NCBI RefSeq assembly: GCF_010500865.1
Contig: NZ_JAAAWN010000005.1
Span: 95,772 to 159,771 of the forward strand
DNA: 64,000 bases
Reading direction: 5' to 3'
Source: Alteromonas profundi
GTDB lineage: Bacteria; Pseudomonadota; Gammaproteobacteria; Enterobacterales; Alteromonadaceae
This document shows positions 18,200-26,022 of this stretch, piece after piece. Each line of letters starts with the position of its first letter. Positions within the stretch are counted from its first letter, which is position 1. Below the pieces are notes generated by a model. That model was not told where the DNA came from. It worked only from the letters and a program-made list of their open reading frames with translations, and searched no databases. A program made the translations under genes and the position numbers.

Positions 18200-18215
18200 T
18201 GGCACAAATATAGCA
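18200..18215 (+). promoter_or_regulatory. Candidate divergent sigma-54 promoter
   Basis: The sequence TGGCACAAATATAGCA has a perfect -24 half (TGGCAC) and GC at the right ten-base spacing; the -12 half is TAGC instead of TTGC. It points away from the regulator operon, toward a region with only a 55-codon ORF before the LysR gene end. Confidence 0.4.
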
Positions 18216-18465
18216 GAATATAGCAGTGTGAAATGTGGGCTAATTGCTTTATTTTAAGGTGTAGGTAGCGCTGAAATAAGTAAGGGGAGCAGTTAAAAAA
18301 CCGTTGACACGGATAAGGGCGTAAGGCGAATAAGCCCTGTGTTTTGTGCTACACAGCCACCTCTAAAGCGTATTTAATCGTATGTACTATGCGCTTATTT
18401 GGATTGTATGAATAACGCGGATTAGCTTTTAATATCCTAGGCTGCTATAAGAGGGAAAAGAGCAT

Positions 18466-18633
18466 GTGAATGGCGAAAAAGTAGCCATGCGTTACCTAGG
18501 TAGCGGCTCTTCACTGAAGCAAAATTATCCCGAGCGTGACGATTTTACCCACCCGAGTGAAAATTTTACCCGTTACCATTTTAACATTTACTTGCCCTAT
18601 TTACCGACGCATAACGTTCAAGTGAGTGTGTAG
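18466..18633 (+). CDS. Possible 55-residue protein, GTG start
   Basis: An open frame of 55 codons beginning GTG at 18466, with AAGAGGG about ten bases upstream. The product is rich in Tyr, Pro, Phe, His and Asn, with no signal peptide. It resembles a real protein more than a random frame, but the DNA contains a short repeated ATTTTACCC motif that may create part of this impression. It ends nine bases before the stop of the convergent LysR gene. It is the only ORF downstream of the plus-strand sigma-54-like site. It could be a small peptide gene or simply part of a non-coding transcript. Confidence 0.3.
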   Translation: MNGEKVAMRYLGSGSSLKQNYPERDDFTHPSENFTRYHFNIYLPYLPTHNVQVSV

Positions 18634-18642
18634 TCACCTAAG

Positions 18643-19581
18643 TTACGTAGGAGGAAGGCTGGGGAGGAAATCAGAACCTAGGCTAGGTTCAGTTGTGCAC
18701 TGCATTGTTTGATAGCGTAGTTCACCGATAAAAGCACGGGCGGCGGGCCCTAGACCATCGCCATCGTGAAATGTTAGATATAAGAGGGCTTTCCTAAGCC
18801 CCACATTGTTGTCAAAAGGGAGTGGCAATAACGTCCCCTCTTCAAGGTGCTTTTGAATCATCAGGGTGGGCAACCAAGCAAACCCTAAACCTTGAGAAAT
18901 AATATCCACCGAAGTTCTAATATGGCTTACGGTCCAGCGCTGTTCTGCGCCTAACCATCCCGCATCTACTTTTCGTTCCACAGAAGAATCTCGAACCACA
19001 ATTTGGCGGTGAGATTTTAAATCTTCTAAGGTTAAGGGTCGCCCTAACGCGTGAAGCGGATGGGTACAATGGGCGACTGCAATAAATTCTACTTCACACA
19101 AATCTTCGCTGAAACCGGCGGAATAGATGAAAGGCGAAATAGAGATATCCACGTCACCGCTATCTAACAAAGAATTGGCACCACTTAATACGGTTTCTTC
19201 TAACTCTATACGTAGTAGTGGAAAGTCACTGGATACTTTGTTTAACACCTTGTATAGAAGGGCGGCGGGAAAAATACTGTCTACCGCAATACGCAGGAGG
19301 GATTCTGTTCCTGACTGCAGGCTTGAGGCCACCGCTTCGAGTTTTTGTGCTTCGCTAAGTAAAAATGAGGCGCGACGGTACATAAGCTCTCCTTGAGAAG
19401 ACAGCTTTACGTTTCGGCCATTATTGTCAAAAAGCTTAACGCCTAATGCATGTTCTAACTTGTGAACCGCGTGGTGAATACTAGATTGGCTTTTATGCAC
19501 GAGAGAGGCGGCTTGGTTAAAACCGCCCGCATCTACAACGGCTTTGAACATGCGCCATTGCTCTAGTGTGGATTTCAGCAT
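18643..19581 (-). CDS. LysR-family transcriptional regulator
   Basis: A 312-residue regulator. N-terminal winged helix-turn-helix at about residues 1-65 (WRMFKAVVDAGGFNQAASLVHKSQSSIHHAV, split by the turn), then the linker helix and a LysR-type substrate-binding domain (about 90-290) with two Rossmann-like lobes. The ligand is not predictable. The rhodanese gene lies 65 bases upstream on the same strand, so the two are probably co-transcribed and it may control sulfur-related or neighbouring genes; that is inference. The C-terminus carries a short polar extension ending in PPT. Confidence 0.9.
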   Translation of the reverse strand: MLKSTLEQWRMFKAVVDAGGFNQAASLVHKSQSSIHHAVHKLEHALGVKLFDNNGRNVKLSSQGELMYRRASFLLSEAQKLEAVASSLQSGTESLLRIAVDSIFPAALLYKVLNKVSSDFPLLRIELEETVLSGANSLLDSGDVDISISPFIYSAGFSEDLCEVEFIAVAHCTHPLHALGRPLTLEDLKSHRQIVVRDSSVERKVDAGWLGAEQRWTVSHIRTSVDIISQGLGFAWLPTLMIQKHLEEGTLLPLPFDNNVGLRKALLYLTFHDGDGLGPAARAFIGELRYQTMQCTTEPSLGSDFLPSLPPT

Positions 19582-19646
19582 TCGTTGCTCTTACTACTTA
19601 TTTTGTTCCCTCATTTTTACCATAAAGTAGCGCGACATGTTAGGTT

Positions 19647-19997
19647 TTAGTCTTTTGTCGCGTTTACGATATCATCTACAGGACAGGTGATAACGGAGAC
19701 ATTGTCATAGCCCATTAGCATAAGTTGCTCACCAGACAGTTTAGCCCGAACGCCAGAGGCACAATGAACGTAAATAGGCGTGCTTGAATCTTTTGTTTTT
19801 TCAAGCATTTTCATTTCTAGTACCCCTCTTGGGATATTAATCGAGGCCTCTACGGGCTTTTCGCTTACTTCAGAGGGCTCTCTGACGTCTAGTAGAATGC
19901 CTTTGTTAGAGGCCATTTCTTGCGCGGCCTCTTGTGCGCTTACACAGCGCAGAGGTAGGGTAATATTTTCAATACGAGTTTTGATATCTATAAGCAC
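19647..19997 (-). CDS. Rhodanese-domain protein
   Basis: A 116-residue single-domain rhodanese (sulfurtransferase fold). The active-site loop is CASGVRA with the catalytic Cys in YVHCASG; LLDVREPSEV is the usual upstream DVR motif. No signal peptide, so cytoplasmic. The GTG start at 19997 has a good GGAG six bases upstream. Such small proteins transfer sulfane sulfur to partners; the acceptor is unknown. Followed by the LysR regulator gene. Confidence 0.9.
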   Translation of the reverse strand: MLIDIKTRIENITLPLRCVSAQEAAQEMASNKGILLDVREPSEVSEKPVEASINIPRGVLEMKMLEKTKDSSTPIYVHCASGVRAKLSGEQLMLMGYDNVSVITCPVDDIVNATKD

Positions 19998-20116
19998 ACG
20001 TCGCTCCTTTTAATTTTAAACGCAGGGTGTAACACTAACCGTGAAAGGGGAATTAAATGAAAGGAATATGGGGCCCGTTAATAACGAGCCTTTTGACAAC
20101 AGGCTAACCACCAAGG

Positions 20117-20863
20117 CTAAACAACAGGTTGGATTTGACTAATAATTTCTGCCACATAAATGGGATCAGAGAGTTTGTCTAAGTCAACTTCAGGACGCTC
20201 CATTAAACCGTCGTGGCTTAAGTTTACGGTTACCTGATGCGAGGACCAATCAAGCGCGCTAATGTCTTTAGGTAACAGCGCTAATTTTTTTCCTCCTGGT
20301 AGCCAGTTATGTGTATCAACTATAAGCAGCGTCATTGCCCAGTTGCTATTATCAAACACAAAATCGGTAATATGGCCTACATTGTCGTCAGAGGTAGAAA
20401 CTTCATAACCTGATACTTCGCCACACGCACGCAGATGATTGTCTGTATGTTGAGATAAGTCATTTTGCGCTTCATCCATCACCTTGGGTTGGGCCAGTTC
20501 GGTGGGATGTGAAAAATCGCCCCACGCACCGGGACCAATCCAATAATAGCCATACCCAAAGTACCTAAATAGGGTTTCTTCATATTCCCGGGAAACTGGC
20601 TTATGTTCATCAATGGAGGGGCTGTTTTTTAATGTGTCGGCGTCCATGTTCACATCAACTGTTTCTTCTTCTGCGTTGATATCCGATACCGAAATAGGCG
20701 AGATGACCACTTTTCTACTCATCGGCAGCCAAGTGTTGGTGTCTGCAACAAGATAGCGAACAACAAAGCTTTCATCGTCAAATAATACGTCTCGTATACC
20801 CCCAATATCCTTATCTGTTGCGTGTATCGAAAAATGTTTTAGCTGCTTATATGTCACCATCAT
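20117..20863 (-). CDS. Protein with two PRC-barrel domains
   Basis: A 248-residue soluble protein with two PRC-barrel repeats: the first around residues 1-80 (IGGIRDVLFDDESFVVRYLVADT), the second around 150-230 (VGHITDFVFDNSNWAMTLLIVDT). The two copies share the pattern G-x-I-x-D-V/F-x-F-D and TxNWLPxxxK, pointing to an internal duplication. The acidic linker holds YYWIGPGAWGD. Start chosen at the ATG at 20863, seven bases after GGAG; the open frame begins 17 codons earlier without a ribosome site. PRC-barrel proteins of this type are stress-linked in many bacteria; binding partner unknown. Confidence 0.85.
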   Translation of the reverse strand: MMVTYKQLKHFSIHATDKDIGGIRDVLFDDESFVVRYLVADTNTWLPMSRKVVISPISVSDINAEEETVDVNMDADTLKNSPSIDEHKPVSREYEETLFRYFGYGYYWIGPGAWGDFSHPTELAQPKVMDEAQNDLSQHTDNHLRACGEVSGYEVSTSDDNVGHITDFVFDNSNWAMTLLIVDTHNWLPGGKKLALLPKDISALDWSSHQVTVNLSHDGLMERPEVDLDKLSDPIYVAEIISQIQPVV

Positions 20864-21150
20864 CGTGCTTCTCCTTTGCGTAGCGCGTTGATTATTCGAT
20901 GTTGATCTACCCATCGGGATACGCGGATTGTACGCCGCAATAATTGCCCTATATCAATAGTGTAGACCCATGTATTCAATATAAAAAGTCGTGCTACTTT
21001 GTTCGCGCTGAGAGCGAGGATAGATCAACTATGCAAAAGGGGAGTGAAAAGGCAGGCGTGAGAAATTGTAGACAAAACAATGTAGGCCCTAGCTATTTGC
21101 TACGCTAGGGCGAGATATGGGTTATTTAACTAAGCTACAGCGTGTGATAA

Positions 21151-21507
21151 CTATGCCACGTCAAACTCATCATCAGAATAATCATCATCATAGTCAGACT
21201 GATTGCTCGCTGAGCTATGTAAGGTGTAAAAGTGCTTTTTGCCACGCGCTAGCTTTACATATTTAGCCCATGCGCGCTCTACCGGTGAAGCAGCTTCCAC
21301 ACGCCCAGAAATAAAGGCGACAAAGTGTTGTTCTTCTTCACTTTCAGGCGATAGTTCTCCCTTTTCAAGTGCCAGTAAGGTACGTCCGTAAGCACTTAGT
21401 AATTCAGCTTCAGAAATACTGAAATCTCCCGATTTTTTAAAGCCATAGGGAAACTTTTGACGGTCAATAAACGGTTTTGATGACGCTCGAATAGCAATAT
21501 TCTTCAT
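21151..21507 (-). CDS. maoP: MaoP (DUF413) macrodomain Ori organisation protein
   Basis: A 118-residue homologue of E. coli MaoP (YifE, DUF413), which organises the Ori macrodomain of the chromosome together with a DNA site called maoS. Shared blocks include FPYGFKKSGDFSISEAELLSAYG (in parts), SPESEEEQHFVA, the GRVEAASPVERAWAKY segment, and a His-containing FYTLHS near the end followed by an acidic tail. Length matches the family. As in E. coli, where maoP lies beside and divergent from hdfR, an hdfR homologue lies divergently nearby, here separated by a small gene. Confidence 0.9.
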   Translation of the reverse strand: MKNIAIRASSKPFIDRQKFPYGFKKSGDFSISEAELLSAYGRTLLALEKGELSPESEEEQHFVAFISGRVEAASPVERAWAKYVKLARGKKHFYTLHSSASNQSDYDDDYSDDEFDVA

Positions 21508-21893
21508 AACAGTTCCAGCAACAGGTTGTCTTCAAGCGAACTTTTAGAACAAAAGCTGGGGAAGTTGAAACAAAAGATTTTTTTCTTATCAATAAAAAAT
21601 TTTGGTTAATTATTTCTTTGGTTATTGGTAACAAAAATGTCACTTTTAAATATGTTTTAAACCTGTCGTTATTTTACGCTTTCTTGTTGTAATTGAACGT
21701 ATTTTTTGTATACGGGTAGGAGTGAAACTAACTCGGGTTATTTTGCTTTTCTATACTAAATAGCCTCGTCTTTTGGATATGTGTAAGTAAATGGTAATAA
21801 TGAAAAATTATTTGTCGAAACGATGATTAATATTCGTTTTTAATTTGGCGTATAGCGCCAATAATAAAAGTGTGTCAACAACGAGAGATGATC
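21508..21893. other. AT-rich region upstream of maoP
   Basis: About 390 bases, visibly richer in A and T than the surroundings, with several T- and A-tracts. It must contain the promoters of maoP (minus) and of the small basic protein gene (plus). In E. coli the maoS site lies in the corresponding interval; I cannot identify a maoS copy by eye. No ORF seen. Confidence 0.5.
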
Positions 21894-22055
21894 ATGAGTA
21901 AGGACTATCGTTACCACCCTGAACCTTGGGACTCGGTAGAAGAAAACCAATCGAAGCGTGCTGGTGGCAAACGCCAGGCAAATGTTAAAGCAAAGCAAAA
22001 ACGCGATGAGTTGCGCCGTGAAAAGCAACGGAGACTACAATCGGAATACATTTAA
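21894..22055 (+). CDS. Small basic protein between maoP and hdfR
   Basis: A 53-residue, highly charged protein: a short N-terminal segment (DYRYHPEPWDSVEEN), then an almost continuous Lys/Arg/Gln/Glu helix (VKAKQKRDELRREKQRR) with no hydrophobic core. ATG chosen at 21894, preceded by GAGAGATGA; eight codons upstream remain open but lack a ribosome site. A perfect hairpin terminator follows, so it is a separate transcription unit. Likely to bind nucleic acid or ribosomes given charge and size; family not recognised. Confidence 0.7.
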   Translation: MSKDYRYHPEPWDSVEENQSKRAGGKRQANVKAKQKRDELRREKQRRLQSEYI

Positions 22056-22079
22056 TCTCACTTTGATTGAAAATTGACA

Positions 22080-22106
22080 AAACACACTGTTAATCGCAGT
22101 GTGTTT
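22080..22106 (+). terminator. Hairpin terminator after the small basic protein gene
   Basis: Perfect 10-base stem AAACACACTG / CAGTGTGTTT with a seven-base loop, followed by CTGTGCTTTTGG. The T-run is interrupted, but the stem lies 25 bases after the stop. Confidence 0.6.
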
Positions 22107-22179
22107 CTGTGCTTTTGGTTTTACATAACGTATCATCGGGACAATTCACTTCCAACAGCATTACGGTTATGTAAGAAGC

Positions 22180-23013
22180 ATGGATATACGCTTTCTCACC
22201 ACATTTATAGAGGTTGCTAATACTCGCCATTTCGGCAAGGCTGCCGAAAATCTATACCTTACTCAATCCGCGGTTAGCGCGCGTATTAAGTTGCTAGAAG
22301 AGTATTTTCATACCACCTTATTTATTCGCCAGCGAAACAGCATTCAGCTTACCCAATCGGGAGAAAAATTGCTGCCGTTCGCCAAACAGTTATGTTCTAC
22401 CCTCAACGAGGCGAAGCAAGAGTTACAGATACAATCGTCGGAATACGTGGTGTGCGGGGCAACTCAGTTGGCGAGTGAGTTAGCGTTGCCCTCTACATTG
22501 AAAGTGCTGCATGGTGAATTTCCCGATTGGTCGGTAAAAGCTGAAGTACTTACCTTAGACAGTGTATCTCGCCAACTTCACGAACGCGTGATCGATTTAG
22601 CGTTTTCTACCGAATTACTTAAGTCAGAAGAAGTTACCAGTACAGTGCTTATTGAGAAACCATTGGCGCTGTACAGAATTGGTACACTAAAAGATGAGGT
22701 AAGCGCTGATGACTTTGTTGCAATTGATTGGGGAAGTAAGGCGCGGGATGTTCTGCTAACTTTGTATCCGCAGTTAAGAGACGCAAAGCTGCGCACCAAT
22801 TCACTTAACCTAGCGCTGAATAATTTAGTCGCTGAAGGAGGCATCGCAGTGCTGCCGGAAGACGTAGTTGAGCAATTGCCCGCCGCCAAGGTAACCAAAC
22901 TGAAGGCGTTGGGAAATATGTCAGCGAAGGTTTACCTTCATACAATGAAACAGGTCCGTCGTGTTGGGTTACAGCAACTCATCACCGGTGTTTCGTCCTT
23001 TTATACCGCTTAA
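22180..23013 (+). CDS. hdfR: HdfR-type LysR transcriptional regulator
   Basis: A 277-residue LysR-family regulator close to HdfR, the repressor of the flagellar master operon in E. coli. The helix-turn-helix region (FIEVANTRHFGKAAENLYLTQ, split at the turn, then SAVSARIKLLE) and LFIRQRNSIQLTQSGEKLLP align with HdfR block by block. The C-terminal ligand domain is shorter than in most LysR proteins, as in HdfR. Genomic position beside maoP supports the call. Target genes in this organism may differ from flhDC, which many Alteromonadales lack. Confidence 0.85.
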   Translation: MDIRFLTTFIEVANTRHFGKAAENLYLTQSAVSARIKLLEEYFHTTLFIRQRNSIQLTQSGEKLLPFAKQLCSTLNEAKQELQIQSSEYVVCGATQLASELALPSTLKVLHGEFPDWSVKAEVLTLDSVSRQLHERVIDLAFSTELLKSEEVTSTVLIEKPLALYRIGTLKDEVSADDFVAIDWGSKARDVLLTLYPQLRDAKLRTNSLNLALNNLVAEGGIAVLPEDVVEQLPAAKVTKLKALGNMSAKVYLHTMKQVRRVGLQQLITGVSSFYTA

Positions 23014-23028
23014 ATAACGAGTTACCCA

Positions 23029-23379
23029 ATGAGTACACAACACCCTCTATTAGAAAAAAATGCCTTTGATCGCTTTGAAGCTAGCTTGCAACTTATTAAG
23101 TCAGCTGGCGAATTATACATTCTTAAAGATGAACATGGCTGTGTCATGCTTACTACTGATGAAGAAGATGGTGTCCCTGTGTGGCCCGAAGCCAGCCTTG
23201 CCACTCTTTGGGCCACAGAGGATTGGTCTGATTGTGAGCCTATGGCAATTTCTACCCAAGAATTTTTATCAAAGTGGGTACCCGGCATGACCCAAGACGA
23301 CTTGATGGTGATGGTATGCCCAGTGCCTGGGGAAGAGGGTGAAGTTATTGCGCCAGCAGACTTTGCCGAAAAAATATAA
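23029..23379 (+). CDS. DUF2750 protein
   Basis: A 116-residue soluble acidic protein of the DUF2750 family: FEASLQLIKSAGELYIL, then VPVWPEASLAT and the C-terminal WVPGM...LMVMVCPVPGEEG region are characteristic. It begins 15 bases after the hdfR stop and may be co-transcribed with hdfR. No known function; frequently found in marine gammaproteobacteria. Confidence 0.85.
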   Translation: MSTQHPLLEKNAFDRFEASLQLIKSAGELYILKDEHGCVMLTTDEEDGVPVWPEASLATLWATEDWSDCEPMAISTQEFLSKWVPGMTQDDLMVMVCPVPGEEGEVIAPADFAEKI

Positions 23380-23441
23380 TGATCTAGCTCACTTTCGTCG
23401 GCGTTCTTATAGGTAGTATTTAAGTGAACCAAGGAGCGAGT

Positions 23442-23672
23442 ATGTTTGCTGAACAACCGACTATGAAGATGTTATTTGCGCAACTAGGTCTGGACGATAG
23501 TGAAGAGGGTATTCAAGCCTTTATAGATAAGCATAAGGGCTTGAACGAAAGTGAGCATATTGAAGAGGCGCCTTTTTGGAGCGAAAGGCAGTCTGCGTTT
23601 TTAAAAGATGCGCTTATTAACGACGCAGACTGGGCTGTAGTAATAGATGAACTAAATGTTGCCTTGCACTAA
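23442..23672 (+). CDS. DUF2789 protein
   Basis: A 76-residue soluble helical protein of the DUF2789 family, recognised by MFAEQPTMKMLFAQLGL at the N-terminus and FWSERQSAFLKDALINDADWA near the end (given here in parts of the whole). The ATG at 23442 has AAGGAG seven bases upstream; a GTG at 23424 would include the ribosome site itself in the coding region. It ends one base before the convergent yceH gene. Function unknown. Confidence 0.85.
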   Translation: MFAEQPTMKMLFAQLGLDDSEEGIQAFIDKHKGLNESEHIEEAPFWSERQSAFLKDALINDADWAVVIDELNVALH

Positions 23673-23673
23673 A

Positions 23674-24342
23674 TTATTTATGCTCTTGCTCTTCTTCTAG
23701 TGCACTGATGCGTGATTCTAGTTGCGCTACGGTAGCTTTAACCCCTTCTAGCGCTTGACGCAGATGTGTCAGGGTATCAGGGTGAGCAGGTTCTTCAGAA
23801 GGAGAGGCTGGCTGGGGTTCGGTAGCACTAACAGGAATAGTAAAGCGATGCCGGTATCGCACCTCGCGCTTACCTGCCTCGCGGGGGAGCGCTTCAACTA
23901 ACGGGGTAGGTTGGTAAGCGATTAAGCTATTAATTGCCGCTTCGACATCGCTCATATCGTTAAATGAGGTCAGGCGCTGGCATCGCCCTCTTAATTCGCC
24001 AGCAGTTTGCGCTCCACGTAAAAGTAGCTCGGTGATTATTGCTTGCTGGTGATCGCTAAGGGTAATGTCGCCGAACTCGGTATTGCAGAATCGATGGGTA
24101 TATTTATCAACCCTGCTACCAAACCCGGTTTCTAGTTGGATAAGGTGTTTAGCTTTTAACCCTTCAATAATGTTGTTGACGTCCTCTTCTGTATACTTGG
24201 TTACCGGTAGCCGGTTACTTTTTTGATTGCAGCCGTTTACCAGTGCGTTAAGTGATAAGGGATATTGCTCGGGGGTAGTGACAGATTTTTCTAACAATAC
24301 ACCGATAACACGAGCTTCGTCTTCCGTTAGGGTAATAGTCAT
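23674..24342 (-). CDS. yceH: YceH (DUF480) protein
   Basis: A 222-residue protein of the YceH/DUF480 family. It is made of two winged-helix domains: LTEDEARVIGVLLEKSVTTP and YPLSLNALVNGCNQKSNR are the family signature, and TAGELRGRCQRL marks the second wing region. The C-terminal 35 residues form a short coiled coil (LRQALEGVKATVAQLESRI), common in the family. No enzymatic activity known. Good start context (GGAG region upstream of ATG at 24342). Confidence 0.9.
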   Translation of the reverse strand: MTITLTEDEARVIGVLLEKSVTTPEQYPLSLNALVNGCNQKSNRLPVTKYTEEDVNNIIEGLKAKHLIQLETGFGSRVDKYTHRFCNTEFGDITLSDHQQAIITELLLRGAQTAGELRGRCQRLTSFNDMSDVEAAINSLIAYQPTPLVEALPREAGKREVRYRHRFTIPVSATEPQPASPSEEPAHPDTLTHLRQALEGVKATVAQLESRISALEEEQEHK

Positions 24343-24537
24343 AATGAAGTGTTGCTCCTTTTTATTTACTATTTAGGGTAGCAAATTCTTGCTCAAATGT
24401 TAGCGTAATCCTGCCATTAAGGGAGAGTGGTTTAAAGGTTAAGTTCATCGGGTTATAGGCTCGTGAATATAGCGAGACGACTGATTGCTTAAGTAGCGTC
24501 CGCCGCATTTTTAGCAAATATAGGGAGTAGGTGAGGT

Positions 24538-25911
24538 TTGTTGGAACCTAAAAAAGACGATTTTTGGTTTTTACCTTTAGGGGGTACAGGAGAGATAGGG
24601 ATGAACCTAAACCTGTATGGCCATAATGGAAAGTGGATAATGGTAGATTGTGGAGTGTCGTTTGATGAGCCGCTTCACCCTCCATATCGTAACCATGCCG
24701 ACTCTTCGGAAGCTCAAACCCACCGTGTAGTGGCACCTGACCCTTCTTTTATTGCTAACCAGAAAGAGCAACTTGCCGGCATTGTCATTACCCATGCCCA
24801 TGAGGATCACGTAGGCGCCATCCCCTATTTGTGGTCTCGGTTTCAATGCCCGATATATACCACTAGTTTTACCGCCGAAGTACTCCGTCGTAAGCTTGTA
24901 CAAACCAAGTTGGATCATAAAGTTCCTATTGTTGAAGTATCGCCTGGCGCAACCCAACAACTTGGCCCTTTCACGCTTGAGTGGTTAGCTGTAACTCATT
25001 CATTGCCTGAGCCTTATGCACTAAAAATTAGCACCGACGTAGGAAGTGTTTTGCATACCGCAGATTGGAAAATTGATGCGCAACCTGTTACCGGCGCACC
25101 CTTCGATAGTGCCTTATACCGACGCCTAGGCAGCGAAAATATTTTGGCGTTAGTGGGCGATTCAACCAATGCTGTAAAAGCGGGCTTTTCTATTTCAGAG
25201 CGAAATTGCTATGACGGCTTGCTTAGCACGATAAGGTCTCAATCGGGGCGTGTAGTAGTAACCTGTTTTGGTAGCAATATAGCCCGTCTAATTACCTTAG
25301 CGAAGATTGCTAAAAAAACCGGGCGGTATATGGCTTTATTTGGGCGTTCGCTACTAAATATGTACAGTATTGCCCGTCATCAGGGTATTTGGCCCGACGA
25401 TCTTCCCCTTGCCGATCCGTTTCATCTAGGCTACCTACCTGCTAACGAAGTGCTTGCGGTTGCAACCGGAAGCCAGGGCGAAAAAAATACCGCATTAGCC
25501 CGTATGGCCAACGACGTTCACCCTCAGCTTCAGTTGGATAAGGGCGATACCGTTGTTTACTCCTCCATTGTTATCCCTGGCAATGAAGAGGCGGTAGAGC
25601 GCATTAATCGAACTTTAAAATCTCGCGGCATTACAACGGTATTGAGCGAAGATAGCGTATTGCCCATCCATGCCAGTGGCCATCCTTGCCAAGAGGAGCT
25701 CAAACTAATGTATCATTGGGTGAAGCCCCAAATAGCCATTCCTGTTCATGGCGAGGCGCTGCACTTGCATGCCCACGCAGAACTGGCTCGAGAATGTGGC
25801 ATTAAGAAGTGCTATGTAGGCGAAAATGGAGACTTATACCGGTTGGCGCCGCAGGCGAGTATACGTAGGCAAGTTGTAAAAACGGGGCGTATTCCTTTAC
25901 AGCAAGAGTAA
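24538..25911 (+). CDS. RNase J-type beta-CASP ribonuclease
   Basis: A 457-residue metallo-beta-lactamase/beta-CASP nuclease of the RNase J type. The zinc motif HAHEDH lies at residues 86-91 after IVIT. LGGTGEIGMNLNLYG at the N-terminus is the classic RNase J opening, and GHPCQEELKLMYHW with IPVHGE are the late beta-CASP motifs. At 457 residues it lacks the C-terminal domain of the roughly 550-residue Bacillus enzymes. The start is TTG (24538 or 24541), because a stop precedes it in frame and no ATG or GTG is suitable; AGGTGAGG is just upstream. Expected role is RNA turnover beside RNase E. Confidence 0.88.
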   Translation: MLEPKKDDFWFLPLGGTGEIGMNLNLYGHNGKWIMVDCGVSFDEPLHPPYRNHADSSEAQTHRVVAPDPSFIANQKEQLAGIVITHAHEDHVGAIPYLWSRFQCPIYTTSFTAEVLRRKLVQTKLDHKVPIVEVSPGATQQLGPFTLEWLAVTHSLPEPYALKISTDVGSVLHTADWKIDAQPVTGAPFDSALYRRLGSENILALVGDSTNAVKAGFSISERNCYDGLLSTIRSQSGRVVVTCFGSNIARLITLAKIAKKTGRYMALFGRSLLNMYSIARHQGIWPDDLPLADPFHLGYLPANEVLAVATGSQGEKNTALARMANDVHPQLQLDKGDTVVYSSIVIPGNEEAVERINRTLKSRGITTVLSEDSVLPIHASGHPCQEELKLMYHWVKPQIAIPVHGEALHLHAHAELARECGIKKCYVGENGDLYRLAPQASIRRQVVKTGRIPLQQE

Positions 25912-26022
25912 CTAATTCACGCCGTTGAGGGAAAGCTTGCGCATCGTTTTTAGCGACTGCTATTTATAGAAACATTCTGATACACTTGGGGCATAATAAT
26001 AACGCTTAAAAAATGAATTAAT

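Larger units (their letters stand above)
18009..18465. other. Non-coding region between the phosphorelay operon and a small ORF
   Basis: About 460 bases without a convincing gene. It holds two divergent sigma-54-like promoter candidates (listed separately) and small inverted repeats such as CTGTGT / ACACAG at 18337-18356. An open frame at 17931-18176 runs into the regulator gene on the other strand and has no protein-like character. Confidence 0.6.
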
